Part shown: one piece after another, positions 40,819 to 49,447 of the stretch
Layout of the letters: the number at the start of each line of letters is the position of its first letter
How positions within the stretch are numbered: the stretch's first letter is position 1
From: Clostridia bacterium
GTDB lineage: Bacteria; Bacillota; Clostridia; Oscillospirales; CAG-272
Assembly (NCBI GenBank): GCA_017482055.1
Contig: JAFUOH010000010.1
Location: forward strand, 62,001 to 126,000
Length of the DNA: 64,000 nt
Reading direction: 5' to 3'
The notes under the pieces: model-generated
The model's input: only the letters and a program-made list of their open reading frames with translations
Database searches by the model: none
Told to the model about the DNA's origin: nothing
Translations under genes and position numbers: made by a program

Positions 40819-42246
40819 TTACAGTCCCTCATACATTTCGAGGTACTTCTTAGCCGACGCATCCCAGGAGAAGTCGGCATTCATTGCGTTTGCCACAAGC
40901 TCGCTCCAACGGTCGGCATCGTGATAGAGCGCCGTCACGCGATGAATGGCGTTAAGCATGTCGTGAGCGTTGTATGTGACAAAGGTCACGCCGTTGCCCT
41001 CGCCCGTTTCGGGATTGTAGGGCTTGATGGTGTCATAGAGACCGCCGGTCTCACGCACTACGGGCACGGTGCCGTAGCGGGAAGCGATCATCTGCGCAAG
41101 ACCGCAGGGCTCGGACTTCGACGGCATCAGGAAGATGTCCGCCGACGCATAGATCTGCTTTGCCAGATCCTTATTAAACGCCAGCATTACGCCGCACTTT
41201 TCGGGATAACGGCGCGCAAGATCGGAGAAGAAATCTTCAAGCTCCGCTTCACCCGTACCGAGCAGCACAAGCTGAACATCATCTCTGAGAATATCGTCAG
41301 CCACGCGGCGCACAAGGTCAAAGCCTTTATGTGAAGCAAGACGTGAAACCATGGCGATAAGAGGAACATCCTCACGTTCGGGAAGCCCGAAGCGTTTTTG
41401 AAGCGCAAGCTTATTTACGGTTTTATCCTCAATTGTATCAAGGGTGAAATTCTTTTCGATCACTGTATCCTTTTCGGGATTATAATAACCCGTGTCGATA
41501 CCGTTGATGATGCCGCAGCACTTTTCACTGTACATACGGATGATGTGGTGGAGCCCGCCGGAATAATACTCTGTCTGTATCTCGTTTGCGTAGTTTGGAC
41601 TTACGGTGGTCAGCTTGTCACAGCATACGATGGCGCCTTTGGTGAGATTGATGCAGCCGTCGTACTCCACAACATATCTGTCCCAGGAGTCGAGGCAGAA
41701 GATATCTCCGAGGATATCAAAGCTGTAGATCCCCTGATAGTCGATGTTATGAATGGTGTAGACCGCCTTCATGTGCGCATATTCATCGAGGTAGCAGTAT
41801 TTGCGCTTTAAGTAGATCACGCACAGCGCGCTCTGCCAGTCGTGGCAGTGCAGGATATCGGGCATAAATCCGATATGCGGCAGCATCTCCATGACCGCCT
41901 TGCAGAAGTACGCGTAGCGCTCACCGTCATCAAAGCTGCCGTACAGCGAGGTGCGCTTGAAGTAGTATTCGTTATCAATGAAGTAGTAAGTAACGCCATC
42001 TTTGTCATATGACCACACGCCGCAGTATTGACGGCGCCAGGACAGCGAAACGGTAAACTCCGCTACCTTAGTCATCTTATCCTTATACTTTTCGGCAACC
42101 GCCTTGTACATGGGAATCACCACACGCACATCGGTATCGGGCTCGGCATGCTTGAGCGACGCGGGAAGCGAGCCCAGCACGTCGCCAAGCCCTCCCGTTG
42201 CCGCAAACGGCAGCGCTTCCGCGCCGACATATAGAATCTTTTTCAT
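40819..42246 (-). CDS. glgA: Glycogen synthase (ADP-glucose)
   Basis: 475 residues of GT5. It extends alpha-1,4-glucan from ADP-glucose. Visible: the N-terminal loop PFAATGGLGDVLGSLP (the usual KTGGL lysine is alanine here), PDILHCHDWQSAL, TIHNIDYQG and the C-terminal nucleotide-site SKSEPCGLAQMIASRYGTVPVVRETGGLYDT (canonical EPCGLxQ and ETGGL). It lies between glgD (29 bp) and glgP (43 bp). Confidence 0.95.
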   Translation of the reverse strand: MKKILYVGAEALPFAATGGLGDVLGSLPASLKHAEPDTDVRVVIPMYKAVAEKYKDKMTKVAEFTVSLSWRRQYCGVWSYDKDGVTYYFIDNEYYFKRTSLYGSFDDGERYAYFCKAVMEMLPHIGFMPDILHCHDWQSALCVIYLKRKYCYLDEYAHMKAVYTIHNIDYQGIYSFDILGDIFCLDSWDRYVVEYDGCINLTKGAIVCCDKLTTVSPNYANEIQTEYYSGGLHHIIRMYSEKCCGIINGIDTGYYNPEKDTVIEKNFTLDTIEDKTVNKLALQKRFGLPEREDVPLIAMVSRLASHKGFDLVRRVADDILRDDVQLVLLGTGEAELEDFFSDLARRYPEKCGVMLAFNKDLAKQIYASADIFLMPSKSEPCGLAQMIASRYGTVPVVRETGGLYDTIKPYNPETGEGNGVTFVTYNAHDMLNAIHRVTALYHDADRWSELVANAMNADFSWDASAKKYLEMYEGL

Positions 42247-42275
42247 AATAATTATCTCCTTTCGGGGATCATAAC

Positions 42276-43409
42276 TTAGATCATCTTTCCTTTATCAATA
42301 AAGAACGGCAGGGATTCGTGTCCCGAGAGAATACGTCCGTCGCGGATGACCACATTCTTATCCGCCACAACGCAGTTAAGGAACACATTTTCACCCGTGA
42401 CCGCATCCTGGAACAGGATGGAATTCTTGACCGTAGTGCCCTTTCCCACCTTTACGCCACGGAACAGGATGGAATTTTCCACGGTTCCGTCGATCACACA
42501 GCCGTCCGCGATGAGGGAGTTTGATACCTTTGCGGAATCGTTATACTTCGCAGGGGCAGAGTTTCTGACCTTGGTATAGATCGGGCGGTTCTTGACGTTA
42601 AAGAGCTGATCGCGGTTCTTGCTGTCAGAAAGCAGCTCCATTGAGTGCATATAGTAGTCCTGAAGCGAGTTGATGGTAGCAAAATAGCCGTCGTACTTGT
42701 AGATACGGTAGTTGCGTCTCGCCGCACCTCTTGCAAGCACGTCACGGTTGAAGCTGGTATAGCCGTGAGCGATGGCATCGAGGACGATGCTCTGCAGATA
42801 CTCGCGGTTTACGACGAAAATATTAAGGTCGATGTCGCGATATCCCGTAACATTCGGCGGATATGCGTTTACATCGGTGATACGCCCCGATTCGTCGGAA
42901 TCCACGATAACGTTGCGCTTGCAGGACTCCTTTGTAAGCAGTACCCGCTTGACCGCCATGGTAATATCCGCATTGTTGGCGATGTGGTCGTTTATCATAT
43001 CGTTTAAGTCGATGTTGCAGATAACGTCGCAGTCGGAGAGCACAACATAATCCGCATTAAAGCGGGATACCGAGTAGTTAACGCTCTTAAGCGCCTCAAG
43101 ACGGGTGTTGTACAGCGCGTTCTGATTATTTGAGAACGCCGTCATATAGGGCGGAAGCATCTTGATACCGCCCGAACGGCGGGCAAGGTCCCAGTCCTTA
43201 CCGGAGCCGATATGGTCCATGAGAGACTGATAATTATAATGTGTGATAACGCTGATGGAGCTGATACCCGAGTTGACCATGTTTGACAGTGCGAAGTCGA
43301 TGAGACGATAACGACAGGCGTAAGGAACGGATGCCATTGTACGGCGGCGCGTAAGCTCGGGGATGTTTTTATCGTGAAGATTCGAGAAAATTATACCTTG
43401 TACTGACAT
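42276..43409 (-). CDS. glgD: GlgD-type glucose-1-phosphate adenylyltransferase subunit
   Basis: 377 residues. It resembles GlgC but the N-terminal pyrophosphate loop (GGxGxRLxxLT) is replaced by IIFSNLHDKNIPELTRRR, typical of the non-catalytic or regulatory GlgD subunit. The C-terminal left-handed beta-helix repeats are seen (VIDGTVENSILFRGVKVGKG). Known GlgC/GlgD pairs in Geobacillus form a more active hetero-oligomer. It follows glgC by 17 bp. Confidence 0.93.
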   Translation of the reverse strand: MSVQGIIFSNLHDKNIPELTRRRTMASVPYACRYRLIDFALSNMVNSGISSISVITHYNYQSLMDHIGSGKDWDLARRSGGIKMLPPYMTAFSNNQNALYNTRLEALKSVNYSVSRFNADYVVLSDCDVICNIDLNDMINDHIANNADITMAVKRVLLTKESCKRNVIVDSDESGRITDVNAYPPNVTGYRDIDLNIFVVNREYLQSIVLDAIAHGYTSFNRDVLARGAARRNYRIYKYDGYFATINSLQDYYMHSMELLSDSKNRDQLFNVKNRPIYTKVRNSAPAKYNDSAKVSNSLIADGCVIDGTVENSILFRGVKVGKGTTVKNSILFQDAVTGENVFLNCVVADKNVVIRDGRILSGHESLPFFIDKGKMI

Positions 43410-43426
43410 TTTAGTTTCTTCCTTTC

Positions 43427-44635
43427 TTACGCTTTCAGTTTTTCATCTAAATATGCGGCGTTTACCATATCTCCCGCGGGTATCACGGTGCCGTGCGGAA
43501 TGGTAAGATCACTGCCCACAAGGGTAATGCCCTTGCCGCTTTCCTTGACCTCTCCGATCTGTGCGCCTGCGCCGATCTCGGTGTCGCCGTCGATGATGGA
43601 ATAGTATACCGAAGCGCCCTCGCGAATGACGGTATCATTCATAATGATCGAGTTGCGTATGTACGCACCTCGCGCCACCTTTACACCGCCGAACAAGACG
43701 GAATTTTCCACAACGCCGTGGACTTCACAGCCCTCTGTGATGATGGAGTTCATGACCTTAGCATCACCGCCGATATAATGCGGCGAACGGATAAGGTTTC
43801 TTGAATAGATCTTCCAATCCGAGTCGAAGAGGTTGAACACCGGCTCATCGCCGAGAAGATCCATGTGTGCCTCCCACAGGCTCTCGATGGTACCAACGTC
43901 CTTCCAGTACCCCGAGAAGCTGTAAGCGTACATGCTCTCACCGCTTGCAAGCATGGCGGGAATGATGTTCTTACCGAAATCATTGACCGAATCCGGATTG
44001 TTTTCGTCGGCGATAAGATAATTCTCAAGCAGCTTTTTGTTGAAGATATAAATACCCATGGAAGCCTTTGTGCTCTTCGGCTTTGGCGGCTTCTCTTCAA
44101 ACTCGATGATCTTGCCGTCCTCATCGGTGTTCATGATACCGAAGCGGCTCGCCTGCTCCAGCGGAACGTCGATGACCGCGATGGTAGCGGCGGCGTTCAT
44201 CTTCTTGTGGTAATCGAGCATCTTTGAATAATCCATCTTATAGATATGGTCGCCCGACAGCACCAGCACATAGTCGGGATCATAGCGATTGATGAAGTTC
44301 AGGTTCTGATATATCGCATTTGCGGTACCGCGGTACCAGTCCGCTCCGTCCTTGCCTTGATAAGGCGGGAGCACCATAACACCTCCGTTCATACGGTCGA
44401 GGTCCCAGGGCTGTCCGTTGCCGATATACTCGTTTAAAACCAGCGGCTGATACTGCGTAAGCACGCCAACGGTATCGATATGGGAGTTTACACAGTTGGA
44501 GAGGGTAAAATCAATTATGCGGTATTTTGCGCCGAAGGGGACCGCGGGCTTCGCGGTCTTTTCGGTCAGGGTATAGAGTCTGCTCCCCTGCCCTCCGGCG
44601 AGAAGCATTGCGACACATTCTTTTTTCTTGTACAT
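43427..44635 (-). CDS. glgC: Glucose-1-phosphate adenylyltransferase
   Basis: 402 residues. It makes ADP-glucose from ATP and glucose-1-phosphate, the committed step of glycogen synthesis. The nucleotidyltransferase loop [25 protein letters not shown] is intact, as are [12 protein letters not shown] (catalytic Asp), and [12 protein letters not shown] (glucose-phosphate site). The C-terminal beta-helix contains [20 protein letters not shown]. 28 bp after glgB, 17 bp before glgD. Confidence 0.97.
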   Translation of the reverse strand: MYKKKECVAMLLAGGQGSRLYTLTEKTAKPAVPFGAKYRIIDFTLSNCVNSHIDTVGVLTQYQPLVLNEYIGNGQPWDLDRMNGGVMVLPPYQGKDGADWYRGTANAIYQNLNFINRYDPDYVLVLSGDHIYKMDYSKMLDYHKKMNAAATIAVIDVPLEQASRFGIMNTDEDGKIIEFEEKPPKPKSTKASMGIYIFNKKLLENYLIADENNPDSVNDFGKNIIPAMLASGESMYAYSFSGYWKDVGTIESLWEAHMDLLGDEPVFNLFDSDWKIYSRNLIRSPHYIGGDAKVMNSIITEGCEVHGVVENSVLFGGVKVARGAYIRNSIIMNDTVIREGASVYYSIIDGDTEIGAGAQIGEVKESGKGITLVGSDLTIPHGTVIPAGDMVNAAYLDEKLKA

Positions 44636-44663
44636 GATATACCTCCGGTTGTTATATTTTATT

Positions 44664-46640
44664 TTAGTCTGTAATTGAGCTCTTTTTAATTGCCGCCGCG
44701 GGCTTTAAGATGACTGCGGACAATGCGGGGAGGGTTATTTTTAACTCTCGTGTGCCGTCGAACGCCTTGACGGTATCGAGGACGCCCCTGTTTAATTTAC
44801 CCGTGCCGCCGTATTCGGCGCTGTCGCTTGCGAACACCTCAAAATAACGGGTATGCTTCATATTGACGAGCGTGAAGCCCTCACGGTCAACCGGTGCAAA
44901 GTTCAGCACCACTACGACCTCGCCTCCGCGCTTGTTCTTTCTGCGGTAGGCAATGATATTAAGCTCGTTCATATCGGGATAGATCCATTCAAAGCCGTCC
45001 CAGGAAAAATCCCGCTCCCAAAGCGCCGATTCTTCGAGATAGAACCGATTCAGCGCCGCCGTGTAAAGCTGCGACTTCTTATGCATATCGTAGTCGAGCA
45101 TGAACCATTCAAGCTGATTCTCGTAGTCCCATTCGCGGAACGGTGCGTATTCCGTGCCCATAAAGGTCAGCTTTTTACCGGGGTGGGTCATCTGATAGGC
45201 AAGAAACGTTCTGAAGCCCGCAAATTTCATGTTGTAGTCACCGAAATTTTTATCGAGCAGCGACAGCTTGCCGTGTACCACCTCGTCATGGGAAACGGGG
45301 AGGATGTAGTTCTCGTTAAGCGAATACATCATGGGGAAGGTAAGCTTTTCGTGCTTGTATTTGCGGTACACGGGATCGGTCATGATATAATCGAAGCTAT
45401 CGTTTGCCCAACCCATGTTCCATTTGAAGTTGAAGCCCAGCCCGCCCTCGTGTACGGGCTTTGTTATCATAGGCCAGTCCGCGGATTCCTCGGCTATCAT
45501 AAGTGCGTCGGGGAACTCCGCAAACAGCGTGGTGTTGAGCTTCTTAAAGAAAGCGATGGATTCGAGATTTTTGTTGTCGCCATGCTCATTGGGCACCCAT
45601 TCACCCGGGTCGCGGTCAAAGTCGAGGTAAAGCATGGATGCCACCGCGTCAACACGCAGACCGTCGATATGGAACTCGCGTAACCAGTAAAGCGCGTTTG
45701 AAATGAGGAAGCATTCCACCTCGTTTCGCGCCACGTCGAAGAAGCGCGTGCCCCAAACCTTGTGCTCCATACGGTCACAGCCCTGATATTCATACAGCGG
45801 CTCACCGTCGAACTCGCAGAGTCCGTGTTCGTCCTTGGGAAAATGGGCAGGCACCCAGTCAAGTATCACGCCCAGCCCCACGGAGTGCAGCTTATTGACA
45901 AAATGCCGAAAATCGTCGGGAGTACCGAACCTTGCGGTGGGAGAATAATAGCCGCAGACCTGATAGCCCCAGGAGCCGTCAAAGGGATGCTCTGCGATCG
46001 GCATCAGCTCCACATGTGTGTATCCCATCTGCTTTGCGTAGACAGCCAGCTCGTCCGCTATTTCGCGGTAGTTAAGATAATTCTCGCCCTCCTTGGTAGT
46101 CTCGCCGTTCCTTGTTTTAAAGGAGCCGAGATGTACTTCATAGATATTCATCGGAGCCGAGAAAAATTCGGGAGACTTGCTTCCCTTGCCGATAACCTCG
46201 CGTGCGCGCTTTTTAAGCCACGGCTCGTCCGACCATGCAAAGGGCTGCTCGGAACAGATCTTGGATGCGGTTCCCTTCAAGGTCTCGGAAGCGCGAGCAT
46301 AGGGATCAGCTTTCAGGTGTACGCCGTTTTTGCCCGTAATGCGGTACTTATAGTTTGCGCCGTCAAGCGTGATCGCCGAGGCGAGCACATATTCCCATAT
46401 GCCCATATCGGTAATACGCTCCATTGGGCATACGGGCTTCCAGTCGTTGAAATCGCCCACCACCTCCACTCGCTCGGCGTTCGGCGCCCACACGCGGAAG
46501 GTGTACGTATATCCGCCGCTCTCGGATCTCGCATGACAGCCGAGATAATCGTAGGCGCGGAAATTGGTTCCTTGATGGAAATAATACGCCGCCAGGTCAC
46601 TGCCGGGATTAATTTCGGTTTTTGTTTTTCCTTTTGCCAC
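44664..46640 (-). CDS. glgB: 1,4-alpha-glucan branching enzyme
   Basis: 658 residues starting at GTG (46638-46640) with AAAGG upstream. It makes alpha-1,6 branches in glycogen. CBM48-type N-terminal domain ([22 protein letters not shown]) at about 45-66, then the GH13 barrel: region [26 protein letters not shown] (nucleophile D), [14 protein letters not shown] (acid E), [13 protein letters not shown]. First gene of the glycogen operon, with a -10 box AGTATA complement (TATACT) at 46702-46707 upstream. Confidence 0.97.
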   Translation of the reverse strand: MAKGKTKTEINPGSDLAAYYFHQGTNFRAYDYLGCHARSESGGYTYTFRVWAPNAERVEVVGDFNDWKPVCPMERITDMGIWEYVLASAITLDGANYKYRITGKNGVHLKADPYARASETLKGTASKICSEQPFAWSDEPWLKKRAREVIGKGSKSPEFFSAPMNIYEVHLGSFKTRNGETTKEGENYLNYREIADELAVYAKQMGYTHVELMPIAEHPFDGSWGYQVCGYYSPTARFGTPDDFRHFVNKLHSVGLGVILDWVPAHFPKDEHGLCEFDGEPLYEYQGCDRMEHKVWGTRFFDVARNEVECFLISNALYWLREFHIDGLRVDAVASMLYLDFDRDPGEWVPNEHGDNKNLESIAFFKKLNTTLFAEFPDALMIAEESADWPMITKPVHEGGLGFNFKWNMGWANDSFDYIMTDPVYRKYKHEKLTFPMMYSLNENYILPVSHDEVVHGKLSLLDKNFGDYNMKFAGFRTFLAYQMTHPGKKLTFMGTEYAPFREWDYENQLEWFMLDYDMHKKSQLYTAALNRFYLEESALWERDFSWDGFEWIYPDMNELNIIAYRRKNKRGGEVVVVLNFAPVDREGFTLVNMKHTRYFEVFASDSAEYGGTGKLNRGVLDTVKAFDGTRELKITLPALSAVILKPAAAIKKSSITD

Positions 46641-46769
46641 TTAATCAGACCTTTCCTTGAGTTTTTATTTCCGATTTTATCAAAATGTCATTTCAAATTA
46701 AAGTATACCATAAACGAGCATAAATATTACGTCGAAAAATATCGTAAGGAACAATGTTCCGAAATTATT
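46641..46769 (-). promoter_or_regulatory. Upstream region of the glycogen operon
   Basis: This 129-bp gap between recQ and glgB carries a -10-like TATACT (46702-46707 on the minus strand). No good -35 lies at 17 bp. I see no clear operator; the palindrome GGAACATTGTTCC is at 46748-46760. Confidence 0.45.
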
Positions 46770-48602
46770 CTAAAAGCCCATCCCGCGCACGATGCCGATG
46801 ACTGCAGTGCCGTAGCGCATCGCCTTTTCCTCACCGATGCCCCGCACACGCATAAGCGACGCCATGTCGGTGGGACGTGCGGCGGCTATCTCACGCAGTG
46901 TGGAATCGGTGAAGATCACATACGCGGGTACACCGCGTTTTTCCGCTGTCTCTCGGCGGAACTTGCGAAGTCGTTCATAAAGCTCCGCATCTACGGGAGA
47001 CATATGCAGAGTTTCGGGAGCGCGCGTCTTGCTTTTACTCTTTTTCTCGGATTTTTTAACCTTCAGCGTCATGCGATTTCCCGAGGCAAGATAATTATCG
47101 AGTGCGGGAGAGATTGCGAGTACGGGATATTGCCCGCTGCTTCTTACAAGCAGTCCCGCCTCTACCATGCGGGAGATAACATCACGTATAACAGAGGTTG
47201 AAACGTGCTCCAAAAAGCCGAATCCCCGCTCGCTTGTAAAGCCGAGCGCGTCCATGCGTCCGTTATCGATTCCATGCAGGAAATCCGCGATAAACACCGC
47301 GCCGAAGCGCTCGCCCGTAACATCCACCGCCATGCGTACCGCCCGAACGATGTCCGTCACATCCTGCACCTCATAATCTCCGCGGCAGGAGGAGCATTTT
47401 TCGCATTTTTCGGTTTTGGGATTCTCGCCGAAGTACCGCAGGATACAGCTGCGCAGGCACGCCGTGGTCTTACAGTAGGAGATCATATGCTCAAGCTTTT
47501 CAAGGCGGCGCCTTTTCGCCGCTTCAAGCTCGGCGACATCCGATAATTCATCCTCATCACCGCCGTTTTCGATAAGAAATTTCGCAGTATGTATGTCGGC
47601 GGCGGAGTAAAGCAGTATGCAGTCGGCTTCGCTTCCGTCACGTCCCGCTCTGCCCGCTTCCTGATAATATGATTCCATGGACATCGGGAAATTATAGTGT
47701 ATTATAAACTCTACGTCGGGCTTGTCGATACCCATACCGAAGGCATTGGTCGCCACGATGATGGGACGGGCATCACGAATAAATTCATCTTGATTGTTAG
47801 CCCGCTCCGCGTCGGACAGCCCCGCGTGGTACATCGTGACAGGAAAGCCCGCATTCAAAAGATGCGAGTATATCTTTTCCACATTTTTGCGGGTCATGGC
47901 ATATATGATGCCCGATTTGTTTTTGTTTTCTTTAAGATAGCTTTGTATATAATCAAGCCGAGATGCGGTCTCCACCACACCGAAATAAAGATTGGGACGG
48001 TCAAAGCCCGTGGTGATCTCATAGGGGCGCGCCAGTGCAAGCAGTGAGCGCACGTCATTCTTGACCTGCTCCGTAGCGGTCGCAGTAAACGCCGCCACGA
48101 CCGGGCGGCGCGCAAGACCTTCAACGAAGGTGGATATATGCGTGTAGCTCGTTCTGAAATCGTGTCCCCATTGGGATACGCAGTGCGCCTCATCGACGGC
48201 GACAAGGGAAATGTTAAGGTTCGACGCCAGCTCCAAAAAGCCGTCGGTCATAAGTCTTTCGGGCGCAACGTAGATTATCTTGTAAACGCCTTGTCTGATA
48301 TTCGCAAGCGCCAAGCCATACTGACGTGCGGTCAGCGAGCTGTTGAGATATGCGGCGCGGATACCGTTCTGGTTAAGCGCTCCCACTTGATCCTTCATCA
48401 GCGAAATAAGCGGTGAGATCACAAGCGTGATCCCGGGAAGCAATATCGCGGGGATCTGATAGCAGATCGACTTGCCCGCGCCTGTCGGCATGACCGCCAA
48501 TACGTCGCGTCCCGCCAGGATATTGTCGATTATCGGCTCCTGTCCTTCACGAAAAGAAGAATATCCGTAAAAATTTCTCAGCACGCTGTATTTGTCCGCC
48601 AT
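46770..48602 (-). CDS. recQ: ATP-dependent DNA helicase RecQ
   Basis: 610 residues from ATG 48602, with GGGAG upstream; an earlier in-frame ATG at 48659 is not supported by an SD. Helicase motifs: FREGQEPII (motif 0), MPTGAGKSICYQIP (I), VDEAHCVSQWGHDFR (II), FTATAT (III), and QEAGRAGRDGSEADC (VI). A zinc module is in CLRSCILRYFG...CEKCSSC and an HRDC domain at the C-terminus (VDAELYERLRKFRRE...). It unwinds recombination intermediates. Transcribed after spoIIID, ends 129 bp before glgB. Confidence 0.95.
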   Translation of the reverse strand: MADKYSVLRNFYGYSSFREGQEPIIDNILAGRDVLAVMPTGAGKSICYQIPAILLPGITLVISPLISLMKDQVGALNQNGIRAAYLNSSLTARQYGLALANIRQGVYKIIYVAPERLMTDGFLELASNLNISLVAVDEAHCVSQWGHDFRTSYTHISTFVEGLARRPVVAAFTATATEQVKNDVRSLLALARPYEITTGFDRPNLYFGVVETASRLDYIQSYLKENKNKSGIIYAMTRKNVEKIYSHLLNAGFPVTMYHAGLSDAERANNQDEFIRDARPIIVATNAFGMGIDKPDVEFIIHYNFPMSMESYYQEAGRAGRDGSEADCILLYSAADIHTAKFLIENGGDEDELSDVAELEAAKRRRLEKLEHMISYCKTTACLRSCILRYFGENPKTEKCEKCSSCRGDYEVQDVTDIVRAVRMAVDVTGERFGAVFIADFLHGIDNGRMDALGFTSERGFGFLEHVSTSVIRDVISRMVEAGLLVRSSGQYPVLAISPALDNYLASGNRMTLKVKKSEKKSKSKTRAPETLHMSPVDAELYERLRKFRRETAEKRGVPAYVIFTDSTLREIAAARPTDMASLMRVRGIGEEKAMRYGTAVIGIVRGMGF

Positions 48603-48697
48603 CCCGATATGAGTCTCCCGATTGCTTATATTATTTTTGATATATATATTATACAACATTTTTCACTAAAAGTAAAGGGATTTGAGCTCAAATGAAT

Positions 48698-48722
48698 AAA
48701 AAAAGGAGCGCTGAGCGCTCAC
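48698..48722 (-). terminator. Terminator after spoIIID
   Basis: On the minus strand GAGCGC-TCA-GCGCTC (48706-48720) is followed by CTTTTTTT. Confidence 0.8.
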
Positions 48723-48746
48723 AATTTTCTGTGCATACTACACAAG

Positions 48747-49016
48747 TTATTTTGAATATTTTGTCTCTTTTGCCGATTCATATTTACGCTTGGTAGCATT
48801 TCCCCCACGTATGTGACGTTCGGATTTATTGGTGTCAAGTATCTTTGCCGCTTCGGCATACAAAGCGGGGTCCAGTCTTTTAAGTCGGCAGGAAACATCC
48901 TTATGTACAGTGGATTTGCTGATCCCGAACGCCGCGGCAGTGCTTCTTACCGTGCTTTTTTCCGCTATCAGGTACTCAGCCAGTCTGCGCGCTCTGTCAT
49001 CTGTGTCATAAAACAA
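48747..49016 (-). CDS. spoIIID: Stage III sporulation transcriptional regulator SpoIIID
   Basis: 89 residues. The helix-turn-helix TVRSTAAAFGISKSTVHKDVSCRL matches Bacillus SpoIIID (TVRVIAKEFGVSKSTVHKDLTERL), and the tail KSERHIRGGNATKRKY matches KSIRHLRGGEATKLKY. SpoIIID is the mother-cell DNA-binding regulator acting with sigma-E. The start is set to TTG at 49014-49016: GAGGTGA is 6 bases upstream, and the resulting 24 residues up to the first HTH arginine equal those of Bacillus SpoIIID. A GTG three codons upstream overlaps the SD itself. The SD lies in one arm of an inverted repeat. Confidence 0.9.
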   Translation of the reverse strand: MFYDTDDRARRLAEYLIAEKSTVRSTAAAFGISKSTVHKDVSCRLKRLDPALYAEAAKILDTNKSERHIRGGNATKRKYESAKETKYSK

Positions 49017-49021
49017 GGTGC

Positions 49022-49070
49022 TCACCTCGATATAGTGTTGTTTGCCCTAACACTATATGCGAGAGGTGGA
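49022..49070 (-). promoter_or_regulatory. Inverted repeat covering the spoIIID SD
   Basis: ATATAGTGTT (49030-49039) pairs perfectly with AACACTATAT (49049-49058); beyond a small internal loop, TCACCTC (49022-49028) pairs with GAGGTGGA (49063-49070). The loop is 9 nt. The GAGGTG SD of spoIIID is in this structure. A CATATAGT sequence on the minus strand (49052-49059) also resembles a sigma-E -10. Confidence 0.55.
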
Positions 49071-49447
49071 CATTTGATGACAAGAATTAATAGTTGTACA
49101 ATTTTACTGCGGTTTTTTGTCTATTTCGCTGATTTTTTCGATTTATGCAATTATTTTTCCACTTGTAGGCTATATTGCACAATTATAGTCGATAGTTTAT
49201 GTGCAATTCGCGCACAAGCCTCATCAACACACAGGTCGAGCGAATCCACATATGAGCTGTCTCGATGCCATAATATCACAAGATCACCAATAAATCAATC
49301 ACCAAGCCGAATAGTTTTTATTTTATTCACAAAATGTACGCTTTGAGTACATTTTTCATGCGTCTAAATTAGGTATAATGAAATAGCTACACCGACGCCG
49401 CCACAGTCTTTGGCGGCATTTGCCACGTTTTTTGAAAGGATGTACAC
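49071..49447. other. Gene-poor AT-rich region between spoIIID and the NAGPA-SLH gene
   Basis: About 375 bp without a convincing gene. It contains a GTACATTTT-type inverted repeat (AAAATGTAC 49331-49339 / GTACATTTT 49347-49355), a TATAAT (49374-49379) likely serving the downstream gene without a good -35, and GCCGCCACAGTCTTTGGCGGC (49396-49416), a 5' UTR hairpin. The rest is unexplained. Confidence 0.5.

Noticed and set aside
45762-47201. 479-codon plus-strand frame antisense to glgB and recQ
   Set aside because: High GC third-position bias of the minus genes leaves long antisense frames open; this one crosses the two genes and their gap and has no recognisable domain.
49080-49220. Short minus-strand frames in the AT-rich gap, including one of about 32 codons from a GTG
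   Set aside because: No SD, no family match and no coding signal I could trust.
48813-49346. 177-codon plus-strand frame over spoIIID and the AT-rich gap
   Set aside because: It is antisense to spoIIID at its start and has no SD or recognisable domain.
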